Shown one piece after another: positions 43,009 to 52,199 of a stretch of DNA of 64,000 nt. How positions within the stretch are numbered: position 1 is the first letter of the stretch; every line of letters starts with the position of its first letter. The translations under genes were made by a program, and so were the position numbers. The DNA is taken from the NCBI GenBank assembly GCA_029261895.1, contig JAJDAK010000001.1, positions 1 to 64,000 on the forward strand, written 5' to 3'. Under the pieces are notes generated by a model. That model did not search any database and was not told the origin of the DNA. It saw only the letters and a list, made by a program, of their open reading frames with translations. The DNA is from Deltaproteobacteria bacterium (GTDB lineage Bacteria; Myxococcota_A; UBA9160; SZUA-336).

Positions 43009-44232
43009 TCAGCCCATGTTTTCGATGATCGCGTCGCCGAACTCCGAACACTTCAGCAACGTCGCGCCTTCCATCAAGCGATGGAAGTCATAGGTCACGT
43101 GTTTTGTCGCAATCGCTCGCGAAAGTCCGGCTTCAATCATGTCGGCAGCTTCCTGCCAGCCCATGTATTCGAGCATCATCACCCCTGACAGAATCACCGA
43201 ACTCGGATTGACCTTGTCTTGATTCGCGTACTTGGGTGCCGTGCCATGCGTGGCTTCGAAAATACCGTGACCCGTGTCGTAATTTATATTTGCACCCGGC
43301 GCAATGCCGATGCCGCCAACCTGCGCGGCCAAAGCATCCGATAGATAGTCACCGTTCAGGTTCAACGTCGCGATGACGTCAAAATCCTTCGGACGCGTGA
43401 GTATCTGTTGCAACGTAATATCCGCAATCGCGTCCTTTACAAGAATTTGGCCTTCCGGAGGATTGCCATCGCAATCGTCCCAACCGATCGCCTTGCCGCT
43501 GAACTCACGTTTCACGAGCTCATAGCCCCAATCACGAAACGCGCCTTCGGTGAACTTCATGATATTGCCCTTGTGGACCAGCGTGAGGCTCTTGCGTCCA
43601 TGCGCCATCGCGTATTCGAGCGCTGCCCGCACGAGACGATGAGTACCTTCCTGCGAGACGGGCTTGATGCCGATGCCGCTGGTTTCGGGGAAACGAATCT
43701 TCTCAACACCCATTTCGTCCTGGAGAAAACGGATCAGCTTCTTGACTTCAGGACTTCCTGCGGCCCATTCGATGCCGGCATAGATGTCTTCCGAGTTCTC
43801 ACGAAAGATCACCATGTCTACGTCCTCGGGCCTGCGAACCGGGCTCGGTACACCCTCGTACCAACTGACGGGACGCAGGCAGACGTAGAGATCCAGGATC
43901 TGGCGGAGGGCAACGTTGAGGCTGCGAATACCACCACCGACCGGTGTTGTGAGCGGTCCTTTGATCCCCACCATATAGTCCCGAAAGCCTTGAAGGGTGG
44001 CCTCCGGCAGCCATTCACCGGTTTCATCGAACGCTTTCTGACCCGCAAGCAGCTCATGCCACGCGATCTTGCGCTTTCCGCCGTAGGCTTTTGCTACCGC
44101 AGCGTCGAAAACTCGAACCGCAGCGGCCCAGATATCCGGCCCGATGCCATCGCCTTCGATGAACGTGATGATCGGTTGATCGGGAACATCGAGTGAGCCA
44201 TCGGAACGTTTTTGAATCGTAGTGCCGGACAT
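43009..44232 (-). CDS. icd: NADP-type isocitrate dehydrogenase
   Basis: This 407-aa enzyme decarboxylates isocitrate to 2-oxoglutarate. The E. coli-type features include [13 protein letters not shown], the phosphorylation-loop-like region, [20 protein letters not shown] and [19 protein letters not shown]. Cofactor choice (NADP) is inferred from family. AAGGGG precedes the ATG. It is the first gene of the icd-mdh-sucC-sucD-pfkB operon. Confidence 0.94.
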   Translation of the reverse strand: MSGTTIQKRSDGSLDVPDQPIITFIEGDGIGPDIWAAAVRVFDAAVAKAYGGKRKIAWHELLAGQKAFDETGEWLPEATLQGFRDYMVGIKGPLTTPVGGGIRSLNVALRQILDLYVCLRPVSWYEGVPSPVRRPEDVDMVIFRENSEDIYAGIEWAAGSPEVKKLIRFLQDEMGVEKIRFPETSGIGIKPVSQEGTHRLVRAALEYAMAHGRKSLTLVHKGNIMKFTEGAFRDWGYELVKREFSGKAIGWDDCDGNPPEGQILVKDAIADITLQQILTRPKDFDVIATLNLNGDYLSDALAAQVGGIGIAPGANINYDTGHGIFEATHGTAPKYANQDKVNPSSVILSGVMMLEYMGWQEAADMIEAGLSRAIATKHVTYDFHRLMEGATLLKCSEFGDAIIENMG

Positions 44233-44258
44233 ATGGGAACCCCTTCTGAACGCGCGCG

Positions 44259-44287
44259 AGTATAGGGGCGGCTCAGAGGAGCAGCAA
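44259..44287 (-). promoter_or_regulatory. Promoter of the icd operon
   Basis: On the minus strand TTGCTG (rc of 44282-44287), a 17-nt spacer, and TATACT (rc of 44259-44264) lie about 27 nt upstream of the icd ATG. This fits a sigma-70 promoter. Confidence 0.5.
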
Positions 44288-44304
44288 GAAATCCAGGGGA
44301 AGAC

Positions 44305-44922
44305 TCAAGTCTTTTCGATGCGTGCGGCCGCCGACTCGAAAGCCTGGCGAAGCTCGTCGTATGATTGGGTGACGGGGTACTGTGGAAATTCATCGATCAC
44401 GTTTTGCGGCGGACAGAACAGGATGCCCGCGTCAGCCGCTTCGAGCATGCTGGTGTCGTTGTACGAATCGCCCGCGGCGATGGTGCTAAAACCGATGCTC
44501 TTCAGCGCGTTCACGCTGGCCCGTTTCTGGTCGGGCATGCGCAGGCGGTAATCGGTAATACGACCGCTCGCATCGATCACCAGGTCGTGACAGAAGACCG
44601 TGGGGTCACCCATTTTCCGAACCAAGGGCTGACCAAAGGGATAAAACGTATCCGAGAGAATGATGAGTTGATGCTCTGAACGCAGCCAGTCCAAAAAATC
44701 GACCGCGCCCTCGAGAGGATCAAGCGTATCGATCACCTCGGCGATTTCGCGGATCCCCAGTCCGTGCTCGTCCAAGATCTTAAGGCGACCACGCATGAGT
44801 ACATCGTAATCGGGTTCGTCTCGCGTGGTGCGACGGAGTGCATCGATCCCCGTTTTCTCCGCCACATTGATCCAAATCTCTGGCGTCAAGACGCCTTCCA
44901 TATCCAAACACGCAACGATCAC
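44305..44922 (-). CDS. thrH: ThrH-type phosphoserine phosphatase / homoserine phosphotransferase
   Basis: This 205-aa HAD enzyme has the ThrH-specific beginning CLDMEGVLTPEIW (nucleophile Asp in DMEG), IILSDTFYPFGQPL and GDSYNDTSML. ThrH dephosphorylates phosphoserine and can transfer the phosphate to homoserine. The GTG start overlaps the amidohydrolase stop as GTGA. Being coupled to a secreted amidohydrolase is odd for a cytosolic amino-acid enzyme. Confidence 0.88.
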   Translation of the reverse strand: MIVACLDMEGVLTPEIWINVAEKTGIDALRRTTRDEPDYDVLMRGRLKILDEHGLGIREIAEVIDTLDPLEGAVDFLDWLRSEHQLIILSDTFYPFGQPLVRKMGDPTVFCHDLVIDASGRITDYRLRMPDQKRASVNALKSIGFSTIAAGDSYNDTSMLEAADAGILFCPPQNVIDEFPQYPVTQSYDELRQAFESAAARIEKT

Positions 44923-46262
44923 TTTCGTACTTCCTTGATTACCGTTCCACCTTGCATCACAAAGATCGGATCCGACAGGTTCTCAATGGCGACCAGTGGG
45001 TTCTGTTTCAACGCGATCACGTCGGCGGATTTACCTTTTTCGAGGCTTCCGAGTTGATGGCTCTGGCCCATGAGATCGGCCGCGTGAATCGTGGCGGTAC
45101 GAATCGCTTCCATGGGTTTGAGGCCTGCCCCAACGAGCTCAAGAAACTCCTGCGTGTTTTGACCGTGCCGGAACCCCACCCCTGCGTCGCTACCGAAGGC
45201 GATTTTCACGCCGGCTGCATGCGCCTTTGTTACGGCTCGCTGAATGGCGGCACCGACACGCTGCGCCTTTTTTGTCACCACCGATTCATCGTCCAAAGCA
45301 GCTGCATTCTTCGCGATCATCTTACTCGCCGCCATCGTGGGTACGAGATAGACATCGTTTTCCAACATGAGCTCGATCGACTCCTCGTCCAAAAAACTTC
45401 CGTGTTCGATGGAATTCGCACCCGCGCGAAGCGCTGCGTTAATGCCGTCGGTACCATGCGCATGAGCTGCAATGCGACGCTTCAGCAGGCGCGAGGTCGC
45501 GATAACGGCTTCAAGTTCATCATCCAGAAGCTGTAAGTCCAAGCCAGTGTCTACGCGACTCAGCACGCCGCCCGTGGCGGCGACCTTGATCAAGTCGGCG
45601 CCGCGCTTGACCTGCGTACGAACGGCTCGCCGGGCATCCGCAGTGCTGTCTGCAGAACGATGGCTCATCGCTGCAACATCGGGGAGAGCCGCGCCACCGA
45701 CCATTGGATCGCCGTGCCCACCGGTGGGTCCGATAACCGCACCTGCCGCTTGAATTCTCGGACCCCTTAGCGTGTTCGCAGCAATCGCATCCCGTAATGC
45801 AAATACCGCATCACCCTGAGAGCCGAGATCGCGAACCGTTGTAAAGCCCGCATCCAACGTAATCCGTGCATTCTCGAGTGCATCGAGCGTGCGCGACGCT
45901 TCACCATAACGCTGGCCCGGCGACGAACGACCGGATGAAGTGAGATGAACGTGAACGTCAATGAGCCCCGGCATAACGAAGTACTCGCGAAGATCGACCA
46001 CGCGGATCTCCACGCCTTCCGCACCTTCAAGAGTCTCGGGATCGACGTAGCCGCGACGGACCGACGCAATACGATCCTGCTTAATGATGATAGACGCATG
46101 GGTGACGGGATCTTCACCGGGAACAGCGAGCAATGTTCCGCAGTGAACGACAGTCCAAACGTCCGCCATCGCGGATGAACACATCATCAGCGCAAGAAAA
46201 GCGGTGCAACCCAGCCCGAAGACAGAGGGTCGCCTCAATAGATGGGTATGCCTAATTGTCAT
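44919..46262 (-). CDS. Secreted metal-dependent amidohydrolase
   Basis: This 447-aa protein has a signal peptide (cleavage near residue 33, SSAMA/DV), then the amidohydrolase barrel: MPGLIDVHVHLTSSG (HxH), KVAATGG, RRIAAHAHGTDGI, SIEHGSFLDEE and FGSDAGVGFRHG. It is close to the imidazolonepropionase/Xaa-Pro-dipeptidase-like branch and likely acts on peptides or cyclic amides in the periplasm. It overlaps the PQQ gene by 11 nt and thrH by 4 nt. Confidence 0.83.
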   Translation of the reverse strand: MTIRHTHLLRRPSVFGLGCTAFLALMMCSSAMADVWTVVHCGTLLAVPGEDPVTHASIIIKQDRIASVRRGYVDPETLEGAEGVEIRVVDLREYFVMPGLIDVHVHLTSSGRSSPGQRYGEASRTLDALENARITLDAGFTTVRDLGSQGDAVFALRDAIAANTLRGPRIQAAGAVIGPTGGHGDPMVGGAALPDVAAMSHRSADSTADARRAVRTQVKRGADLIKVAATGGVLSRVDTGLDLQLLDDELEAVIATSRLLKRRIAAHAHGTDGINAALRAGANSIEHGSFLDEESIELMLENDVYLVPTMAASKMIAKNAAALDDESVVTKKAQRVGAAIQRAVTKAHAAGVKIAFGSDAGVGFRHGQNTQEFLELVGAGLKPMEAIRTATIHAADLMGQSHQLGSLEKGKSADVIALKQNPLVAIENLSDPIFVMQGGTVIKEVRK

Positions 46263-47361
46263 CGGTCTCGGATCTTACCCCGGCGTAGCTCACGCGGTAA
46301 ATCGCGCCGGCATAATCGTCTGAAATATAGAGTGCGCCATCCGGACCCTCCGCGATATCAACCGGCCGCCCAATCACATCTTCGTTCCGCTCGAATCCCC
46401 AGACAAACGGCTTTTCTTCGAATCCACCATCGGGTTTCGCACTCAGGCTCACAACCTGATAGCCGACTTTTCGGCTTCGGTTCCACGAACCATGCTGGGC
46501 GACAAAGGCTCGATTCCGATACTGGGCCGGAAACCCGTCGCCTCGATAGAAGAGCATTCCGAGCGGTGCGGTATGCGCGCCGAAGCCATGGGCCGGTGGC
46601 TCACTCGATTTGATTTCCGCCTGCTTGCCCTTTCCGAAATCCGGGTCTGGGAGACGATCACCGTTTGCAAAAGGCCAGCCGTAAAAAGCGCCCTTCACGA
46701 TTCGATTGAATTCGCAGGGGGGCATGTCGTCGCCCAGAAGATCGCGGCCGTTGTCGGTTGCGAAGAGCTGCTTCGTTTCGGGATGCCAATCAAAGCCGAC
46801 GGAGTTGCGTAATCCGGTCGCGAAAACCTCTTCGCCCGTTCCATCCGCACGATAACGGACGATCGCCGCACGTCGTGGGTCCTGTTCGTTGCATACATTG
46901 CAACTCGAACCGATCGAAACATACATCCAGCCATCGGGACCAAAACGTAAAGACCGTGTCCAATGTTGCCCGCCTGCAGGGATTCCAGAAACGATCGTCT
47001 CCGGCGCGCCAACTACATGGCCCTGCTCAAGGCGCACCCGCTTGATGCGACCCGTCTCCGCGATATAGAGCCAGCCGTCGTAGAAATCGATGCCGTGGGG
47101 TCGAGTGAGCTTTCGGACGACCGGCTCGACATCGCCGTCGGCACTCACGCGATAGATCGCGCCCTTTGACGGAAAAGAAACATAAAGTTCCCCCAGAGGG
47201 CTAAAGCGCAACATTCTCGCGCCGCGAATACCGGACGCGAAGAGTTCAATCCTAAAACCATCGGGAACCTGAATCCGCTTATTCAATTCCGACGCCGACG
47301 TGGTGTCTGCCCCGAAGAGCAACCAAAACATCACACATACTGGAATGATTCCGGTTCGCAT
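46252..47361 (-). CDS. Secreted PQQ-dependent sugar dehydrogenase-like protein
   Basis: This 369-aa protein has a signal peptide (to about residue 24) and the six-bladed propeller of soluble glucose/sorbosone dehydrogenases: LTRPHGIDFYDG, GGQHWTRSLRFGPDGWMYVS, GLRNSVGFDWHPETKQLFATDNGRD and GPDGALYISDDYAGAIYRV. It probably oxidises an aldose or sugar-like compound in the periplasm. The ATG has no ribosome site; a TATGCT box lies 6 nt before it. Confidence 0.82.
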   Translation of the reverse strand: MRTGIIPVCVMFWLLFGADTTSASELNKRIQVPDGFRIELFASGIRGARMLRFSPLGELYVSFPSKGAIYRVSADGDVEPVVRKLTRPHGIDFYDGWLYIAETGRIKRVRLEQGHVVGAPETIVSGIPAGGQHWTRSLRFGPDGWMYVSIGSSCNVCNEQDPRRAAIVRYRADGTGEEVFATGLRNSVGFDWHPETKQLFATDNGRDLLGDDMPPCEFNRIVKGAFYGWPFANGDRLPDPDFGKGKQAEIKSSEPPAHGFGAHTAPLGMLFYRGDGFPAQYRNRAFVAQHGSWNRSRKVGYQVVSLSAKPDGGFEEKPFVWGFERNEDVIGRPVDIAEGPDGALYISDDYAGAIYRVSYAGVRSETDDN

Positions 47362-47373
47362 CTGCGCAGCATA
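47362..47373 (-). promoter_or_regulatory. -10 box of a probable leaderless PQQ-dehydrogenase promoter
   Basis: On the minus strand TATGCT (rc of 47368-47373) is followed by six bases and then the ATG at 47361. The -35 is weak. Confidence 0.4.
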
Positions 47374-47445
47374 GCTTCCTTTCCCAGGAATCGCTTCGCG
47401 TTGTACAGTGTCGATCGCTCATACGGGCGACAGAAGGAAATCCGC

Positions 47446-49185
47446 ATGCGAACTCTCACGATCCATACCCTGATCCTCTTCGCCCTTACCCTCTTTGGAT
47501 TGCCCGAGGGGAGCCACGCCGCGAGCGCGGTGCAGTGCTTAAAGGCTTCCGGCAACGCGACCGCTAGCTGCTTGCGCAAATACTCGAATAAAGTTGATGC
47601 CTGCCGCAAGAAGCGTGACGCCGCGTGCGAAGTCGCACTTCGAGTAGGGGGTGGCGAACTCGATTCGATCGTGGCCAAGTTGAGCGACACCGTTGCGAAA
47701 CGCTGTAACGAAACCACGGCAGCGGATAACGAATACTTGGGAATCGACGACCTGCAGCGGATCACCACCGAGGCCTGCGTGGACTACGCGGAGGACTACC
47801 TCGGCAACGCGTACTCCGAGCTTCCAAACAATCTCATCAGTCCCCCGGCGTTCGTCTGCCAGAAAACCGTCGCCAATGCGGTCGGACGCTTGAGAAATCG
47901 TGTCGTGGCGTCCCACGGCGTCGGCTGCATCGTCAAGAACGCCGCGGGCAGAGGTTGCGATCGCGGGAAACGCGAAGACACGATGGGTCGCGTTCGCGAT
48001 GCCCAAGCGAAGAAAATTTTAAAGAAGTGCGACTTGCTTTTCGATGTGCTTGATCTGAGTACACTTGATCCCAATAGCTCAACCTTAGAAGAGCGCATCG
48101 ACGAGTTACTGGAGCGAACCGAAACACGTGCGCGCCACTTCGCCCAGCTGGTGTACCCGCCAAACGACCAGGGTCCCGGCGCGGCGCTCGGCGCTTTTGA
48201 AATTGGTGTCACCACGCTTCAGCTCAGCGACGCCAATCGTTTAAACGTTCCAGGCAACGGACCTCGCCCGGTCACCGTCGAGATCTTCTATCCCTCGACC
48301 GCAGCCGCAGTTGAGGGCGTCCCAAACGACATCGTCACGCTTTTGGGTATCGAGATCACAGAGACCCCCGCGTTCCGCGACGTCGCGATTGCCCCCGGAA
48401 CCTTTCCTCTGATCCTTTTCTCGCATGGTAATAACGGCATTCGTTTCCAGTCATTCGCCTTCGCGGCGCATCTGGCGAACCACGGTTTCATTGTCGTCGC
48501 ACCCGATCATCATGGAAATACCTTCATCGACACGTTGGCTGGAGTCTTCGATGCGAATGTGGTCGTAAATCGCCCGTTGGACATGAGCTTCGTGCTGGAC
48601 TCGTTCTTGGCGTTCAATCAAGAAGGCGGAAACTTCTTCGAAGATACCATCGATCCTAATAAGATTGGCATGTCCGGTCATTCGTTCGGGGGCTACACCA
48701 CCTTCGCACTCGCGGGTGGACCGTTCATCGCGGGCACTTTCACGGATCCGCGCATCAAAGCCTTCGTGCCGCTTGCGCCAGCGTCCGCATTTTTTGACAA
48801 CGCCTTTTTTCAAGCCATCACCGCACCCATGATGATCATCGGTGCGACGTTGGACGAGACGACGCCGTTTGAAGCCAATCAGCAGGTACCGTTCGACAAT
48901 CTGCCAAGCGGCGCGGCGGTCGTGGCACTCGCCGAGATTCTAGACGGCGGCCACTTCACGTTCTCCGACTTCTGCGAGGTTGACCGCGTGCTCTTGGGCT
49001 TTCTAGGAGGCTTCGATGAAGCGTGTGAACCGCGGCACCTTCCGTGGCGGCACGCACGCGACATCATCAACCTACTCTCGTTGAGCTTTTTCGACGGGAT
49101 ACTAAACGGCAACGCGGCAGCCTTGGACCGGCTTGATCCCGCAAACCTGGCTTTGATCGAAGACTTGGCATACCAGTCCAAGTAG
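47446..49185 (+). CDS. Secreted cysteine-rich alpha/beta hydrolase (PAF-acetylhydrolase-like)
   Basis: This 579-aa protein has a signal peptide (to about residue 25), a cysteine-rich helical N-terminal region to about residue 230 (CLRKYSNKVDACRKKRDAAC and similar), then an alpha/beta hydrolase. Catalytic elements: oxyanion LILFSHGNNG, nucleophile GMSGHSFGGY, Asp region GATLDETTP and His in GGHFTFSDFC. The overall shape resembles platelet-activating-factor acetylhydrolase or dienelactone-hydrolase-like esterases. AAGGA precedes the ATG at 47446. The same N-terminal domain type recurs in the 15106 protein. Confidence 0.75.
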   Translation: MRTLTIHTLILFALTLFGLPEGSHAASAVQCLKASGNATASCLRKYSNKVDACRKKRDAACEVALRVGGGELDSIVAKLSDTVAKRCNETTAADNEYLGIDDLQRITTEACVDYAEDYLGNAYSELPNNLISPPAFVCQKTVANAVGRLRNRVVASHGVGCIVKNAAGRGCDRGKREDTMGRVRDAQAKKILKKCDLLFDVLDLSTLDPNSSTLEERIDELLERTETRARHFAQLVYPPNDQGPGAALGAFEIGVTTLQLSDANRLNVPGNGPRPVTVEIFYPSTAAAVEGVPNDIVTLLGIEITETPAFRDVAIAPGTFPLILFSHGNNGIRFQSFAFAAHLANHGFIVVAPDHHGNTFIDTLAGVFDANVVVNRPLDMSFVLDSFLAFNQEGGNFFEDTIDPNKIGMSGHSFGGYTTFALAGGPFIAGTFTDPRIKAFVPLAPASAFFDNAFFQAITAPMMIIGATLDETTPFEANQQVPFDNLPSGAAVVALAEILDGGHFTFSDFCEVDRVLLGFLGGFDEACEPRHLPWRHARDIINLLSLSFFDGILNGNAAALDRLDPANLALIEDLAYQSK

Positions 49186-49223
49186 GGGCTGGATTCTCTC
49201 TCGCATCCGCGCAGCCCAGCGGA

Positions 49224-49229
49224 TAGACT
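49224..49229 (+). promoter_or_regulatory. rnpB -10 box
   Basis: TAGACT is followed by seven bases and then the first base of the RNase P P1 helix (49237), so the mature 5' end and the transcription start would nearly coincide. The -35 region is weak. Confidence 0.45.
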
Positions 49230-49236
49230 TCCGAAC

Positions 49237-49645
49237 TGAGGTAGACGGAGGATCGCCGGTGGCTCTTTACGGATCCACGGGAGGAAAGTCCGGGCTCCAC
49301 AGGGCAGGGAGGTGGCTAACGGCCACCGGGGGTAACCCTAGGGAAAGTGCCACAGAAAACACACGGCCAACCCGTTTTGTGTTCGCACGAAGCGGCGGCA
49401 AAGGTGAAAACGTGGGGTAAGAGCCCACGCGCGACAGCCGGGTGACCGGCGGCGAGGTAAACCCCTCCTGGTGCAAGCTCAAATAGGAATGCCGTTGAGA
49501 GTGGCCCGCTCCAACTGGGTCGCCGTTTTCGGACGGGGGCACGGCGGCATTCGGGTCAGAGTGCTCGAGCCCGTCGGCAACGACGGGCCTAGATGAATGA
49601 TTCTCACCGCTTCGGCGGGACAGAACCCGGCTTACGGCTGCCTCA
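49237..49645 (+). ncRNA. rnpB: RNase P RNA, bacterial type A
   Basis: This RNA is the catalytic subunit that trims tRNA 5' leaders. Characteristic segments are present in order: GAGGAAAGTCCGGGCTCC, CCCTAGGGAAAGTGCCACAG, GGGTAAGAGCCCAC, GAGGTAAACCCC and CAAATAGG, then TAGATGAATGATT and GACAGAACCCGGCTTA. The ends are set by the P1 helix, TGAGGTAG (49237-49244) pairing with CTGCCTCA (49638-49645), with one G-U pair. Confidence 0.95.
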
Positions 49646-49661
49646 TTGTTTTCGGAATCGA

Positions 49662-49702
49662 TTGAACGGGGGAAGGGTCCATGCGGCCCATCCCTCGTTC
49701 AA
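49662..49702. terminator. Long hairpin between rnpB and the GST gene
   Basis: TTGAACG and nine more bases (49662-49677) pair with 49687-49702 in a 16-bp stem with one mismatch and one G-U, around a 9-nt loop. It lies 16 nt past rnpB and 6 nt past the GST stop, so it probably ends both transcripts. No T-run follows on either side. Confidence 0.55.
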
Positions 49703-49708
49703 CGTTCA

Positions 49709-50359
49709 TTAGGCAATACCTCGCGCGTACTCCATCACTTCCCGGATCTCGTTCGCCACCAAGGGACGCTGAGAAGTACGGGCGAACCAAGCTTGGAAGT
49801 TCGTCAGATCTTGGGATGGACCAGAGCCAAGCGTTGATGCGAAGAGTGTCACGAGCGCGTAGGTGATATCCGCGACGCCGAACTCGTCGCAGAACCATTC
49901 GCGGTCCTGCAGCAATGCATCGAGTTCGGTGAATATCCGTTCAATATTCGCGCGAGCCCCTTGAACCAATGCAGCGTCACGTTCCGACTCGTTGGGCTTA
50001 TAGTAGACCTCGCGAATCAACGTAAGCACGTTCGAGAAAAACACTTCGTCCGCATGCAGCTCAAGCTGACGACAACGTGCCCGCGCAGTGGCGCCTTTCG
50101 GAAACAACGCAGGCGTTGGATACGCGTCCTCAAGGTATTCGTTGATCAGCGTCGAGTCATAGAGTGTGAGGCCGCCATCGACCAGAACCGGAACCTGCTG
50201 CTTGGGGTTGGAGGCAGCCACAATCGGATGCTTCGGTTCATAGCCTTGCAGGCGATCGAACGGAACCTCGATGCGTTCGTATTCGATACCCTTCTCGGCC
50301 AGAACGATTCTAACTTTGCCCGTGAAAAGCGAAAGTGGACCGGAATAGAGTTTGATCAT
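49709..50359 (-). CDS. Glutathione S-transferase family protein
   Basis: This 216-aa protein has an N-terminal thioredoxin-like domain beginning MIKLYSGPLSLFTGKVRIVLAEKGIEYE, with NPKQQVPVLVDGGLTLYDST (cis-Pro and Ser/Thr loop). The C-terminal helical domain includes EWFCDEFGVADITYALV. The substrate is unknown. ATG 50359 is chosen by the conserved start; an ATG 36 nt upstream is in frame. A CATACT box lies 6 nt before the ATG. Confidence 0.82.
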   Translation of the reverse strand: MIKLYSGPLSLFTGKVRIVLAEKGIEYERIEVPFDRLQGYEPKHPIVAASNPKQQVPVLVDGGLTLYDSTLINEYLEDAYPTPALFPKGATARARCRQLELHADEVFFSNVLTLIREVYYKPNESERDAALVQGARANIERIFTELDALLQDREWFCDEFGVADITYALVTLFASTLGSGPSQDLTNFQAWFARTSQRPLVANEIREVMEYARGIA

Positions 50360-50371
50360 CGGTAGAGTATG
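50360..50371 (-). promoter_or_regulatory. -10 box of a probable leaderless GST promoter
   Basis: On the minus strand CATACT (rc of 50366-50371) is followed by CTACCG and the ATG at 50359. No Shine-Dalgarno is visible. Confidence 0.35.
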
Positions 50372-50421
50372 GAGGAACTGAACGCGCTGTAACATAACCT
50401 CCGAGGTAAGGAAACTTGCGA

Positions 50422-50451
50422 AGCGTGTCCTCGATCGCCTAAAAATTCCCT
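50422..50451 (+). promoter_or_regulatory. Promoter of tesB, probable leaderless
   Basis: A -10-like TAAAAA at 50440-50445 is followed by TTCCCT and the ATG at 50452. A TTGCGA -35-like hexamer lies about 18 nt further upstream (near 50416-50421). No ribosome site precedes the ATG. Confidence 0.4.
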
Positions 50452-51324
50452 ATGGAACCCGCACTCAAAAGCCTGCTCGACCTACTCGATCTGGAGGATC
50501 TTGAGGTCAACCTCTTCCGGGGGCAGAGCCCTCAAGATGGTTGGCAGCGGGTCTTCGGCGGCCAGGTTCTGGGACAGGCGTTGGTCGCTGCGTATCGTAC
50601 CGTCGAGGATCGCGATGTGCATTCGCTGCACGCCTACTTTTTACGGCCCGGCGATATCACGGTCCCCATCATTTATGAGGTCGATCGTATTCGCGATGGC
50701 CGCAGCTTCACCACGCGCCGGGTCTCCGCGATTCAGCGCGGGCGCCCGATCTTTCATATGGAAGTGAGCTTCCAAATCCAGGAACCAGGCTTGGAGCATC
50801 AGTTCGAGATGCCTGAGGCACCGCCCCCTGACGGATTACCGTCGTGGTGGGATCGGATCGAAGCCGTGATCGACCGTTGGCCTAAGCGTTTACAACATAT
50901 GCTTAAGCGCGATCGGCCGATCGAGCAGCGCTTTGTCACGAGACAAGATTTACTCACCAACGAAAAAATGCCGCCGCACCAGATGGTTTGGTTTCGTGCA
51001 ATCGATAAACTTCCCGACGACATCCATCTCCATCAATGCGTGCTCGCCTACGCATCCGATATGACGTTGCTCGATACATCGACCTTGCCGCATGGTCTGT
51101 CGGCCGGGAATGAAAGTCTGCAGGTCGCGAGCTTGGACCACACCATGTGGGTCCATCGACCCTTTCGCGCGGACGAGTGGTTGCTCTATGTTCAAGAGAG
51201 TCCCAGTGCCTCCGGTGCGCGCGGCTTCAACACGGGTCGCGTGTTCACGCGCGACGGCGTACTGATTGCTTCGGTCGCGCAAGAGGGATTGATTCGACAG
51301 ATCGAGCGTAAGAAGAAGAGCTAG
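50452..51324 (+). CDS. tesB: Acyl-CoA thioesterase II
   Basis: This 290-aa double-hotdog thioesterase hydrolyses acyl-CoAs to free fatty acids and CoA. Visible features are RVFGGQVLGQALVAAYRTV, HSLHAYFLRPGD, FTTRRVSAIQRGRPIF and ASLDHTMWVHRPFRADEWLLY. Catalytic D/T/Q positions are consistent with family TesB. Its stop overlaps the convergent phytanoyl-CoA dioxygenase gene by 4 nt. Confidence 0.9.
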   Translation: MEPALKSLLDLLDLEDLEVNLFRGQSPQDGWQRVFGGQVLGQALVAAYRTVEDRDVHSLHAYFLRPGDITVPIIYEVDRIRDGRSFTTRRVSAIQRGRPIFHMEVSFQIQEPGLEHQFEMPEAPPPDGLPSWWDRIEAVIDRWPKRLQHMLKRDRPIEQRFVTRQDLLTNEKMPPHQMVWFRAIDKLPDDIHLHQCVLAYASDMTLLDTSTLPHGLSAGNESLQVASLDHTMWVHRPFRADEWLLYVQESPSASGARGFNTGRVFTRDGVLIASVAQEGLIRQIERKKKS

Positions 51325-52136
51325 CCGATCGGTCGCGCTGCACCATCGCTGCGCCAACGTGGATGCCCCGCGGGCTGATACGTAATCACCAGTGCACGCC
51401 GGCTCTCGGACGATTGATTTGTCTGCGATCCGTGCACAACAGCTCCGTGGAAGTAGATCGCAGATCCTGCGGGCGCCTCGAGCGAAATGGGATCGGCTAG
51501 ATCGAGCCCATCAAGGTCGGAGTACAGGCGACCGATCACGCCACGATCATCAAATGTTGGTAAACGACCTTTCGTGTGACTCCCCGGAATGACCCAGAGA
51601 CAACCGTTCTCCTCAGTCCCCTCATCGAGATAAAGCTGAACACTTGAAAGTCGGTCGACGTGATCACAACCGAATGCCCAGTACGGGGTGTCTTGATGCC
51701 ATGGGAACGGCGAACCGCCTGGCCGCTTGAAATTCAACTTATCGGTGAAGAGACTCACCGCATCCTCACCCATCGCGCCCGCTGCCGGAACCCACAAACG
51801 CGGATCTTCGAGCAGGCGATCGAGCCCACGATCAAAGGGATGAAACGGCTCCATCGAGCGAATCTCATTCGACCCTTCAGCCCACTCCCATTTCACGGTG
51901 CTACCAAGGACGGTCTCGAAGCGGAGACCATCGATCCGCTCCACCGCGGCAGGGTCGGCGCCAGCCTCCTTCTCGATGCGCGCGTGAATACGCTCGACGC
52001 CATCGCGGAGCGTCTCCAACTCGTCAGTGGAAAACAGCGCTTCACGCACGAAAAAGCCGTCGGACGCGTAGCGCTCACGTTCGGCGGCGGTCAGTACCCA
52101 TTTGGAATCCAAACTCACGGGTGGAAGCTTGGTCAT
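51321..52136 (-). CDS. Phytanoyl-CoA dioxygenase family protein
   Basis: This 271-aa Fe(II)/2-oxoglutarate dioxygenase has PWHQDTPYW (first His and Asp of the iron triad), VQLYLDEGTEENGCLWVIPGSHTKG (typical), and YFHGAVVHGSQTN (distal His), then a C-terminal Arg region ESRRALVITYQP. It hydroxylates a substrate not identifiable here. ATG 52136 is preferred; a TTG 18 nt upstream is in frame with a TAAATT box 6 nt before it. Confidence 0.82.
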   Translation of the reverse strand: MTKLPPVSLDSKWVLTAAERERYASDGFFVREALFSTDELETLRDGVERIHARIEKEAGADPAAVERIDGLRFETVLGSTVKWEWAEGSNEIRSMEPFHPFDRGLDRLLEDPRLWVPAAGAMGEDAVSLFTDKLNFKRPGGSPFPWHQDTPYWAFGCDHVDRLSSVQLYLDEGTEENGCLWVIPGSHTKGRLPTFDDRGVIGRLYSDLDGLDLADPISLEAPAGSAIYFHGAVVHGSQTNQSSESRRALVITYQPAGHPRWRSDGAARPIG

Positions 52137-52199
52137 CGAGCTACAGGAGGTCAAGCGGAGAATTTATTCGTAGAATAGAAGCCTCAGGAGGGCGATTCG

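Noticed and set aside
43408..44196. 262-codon plus-strand frame antisense to icd
   Set aside because: Shadow of icd; no motifs or ribosome site.
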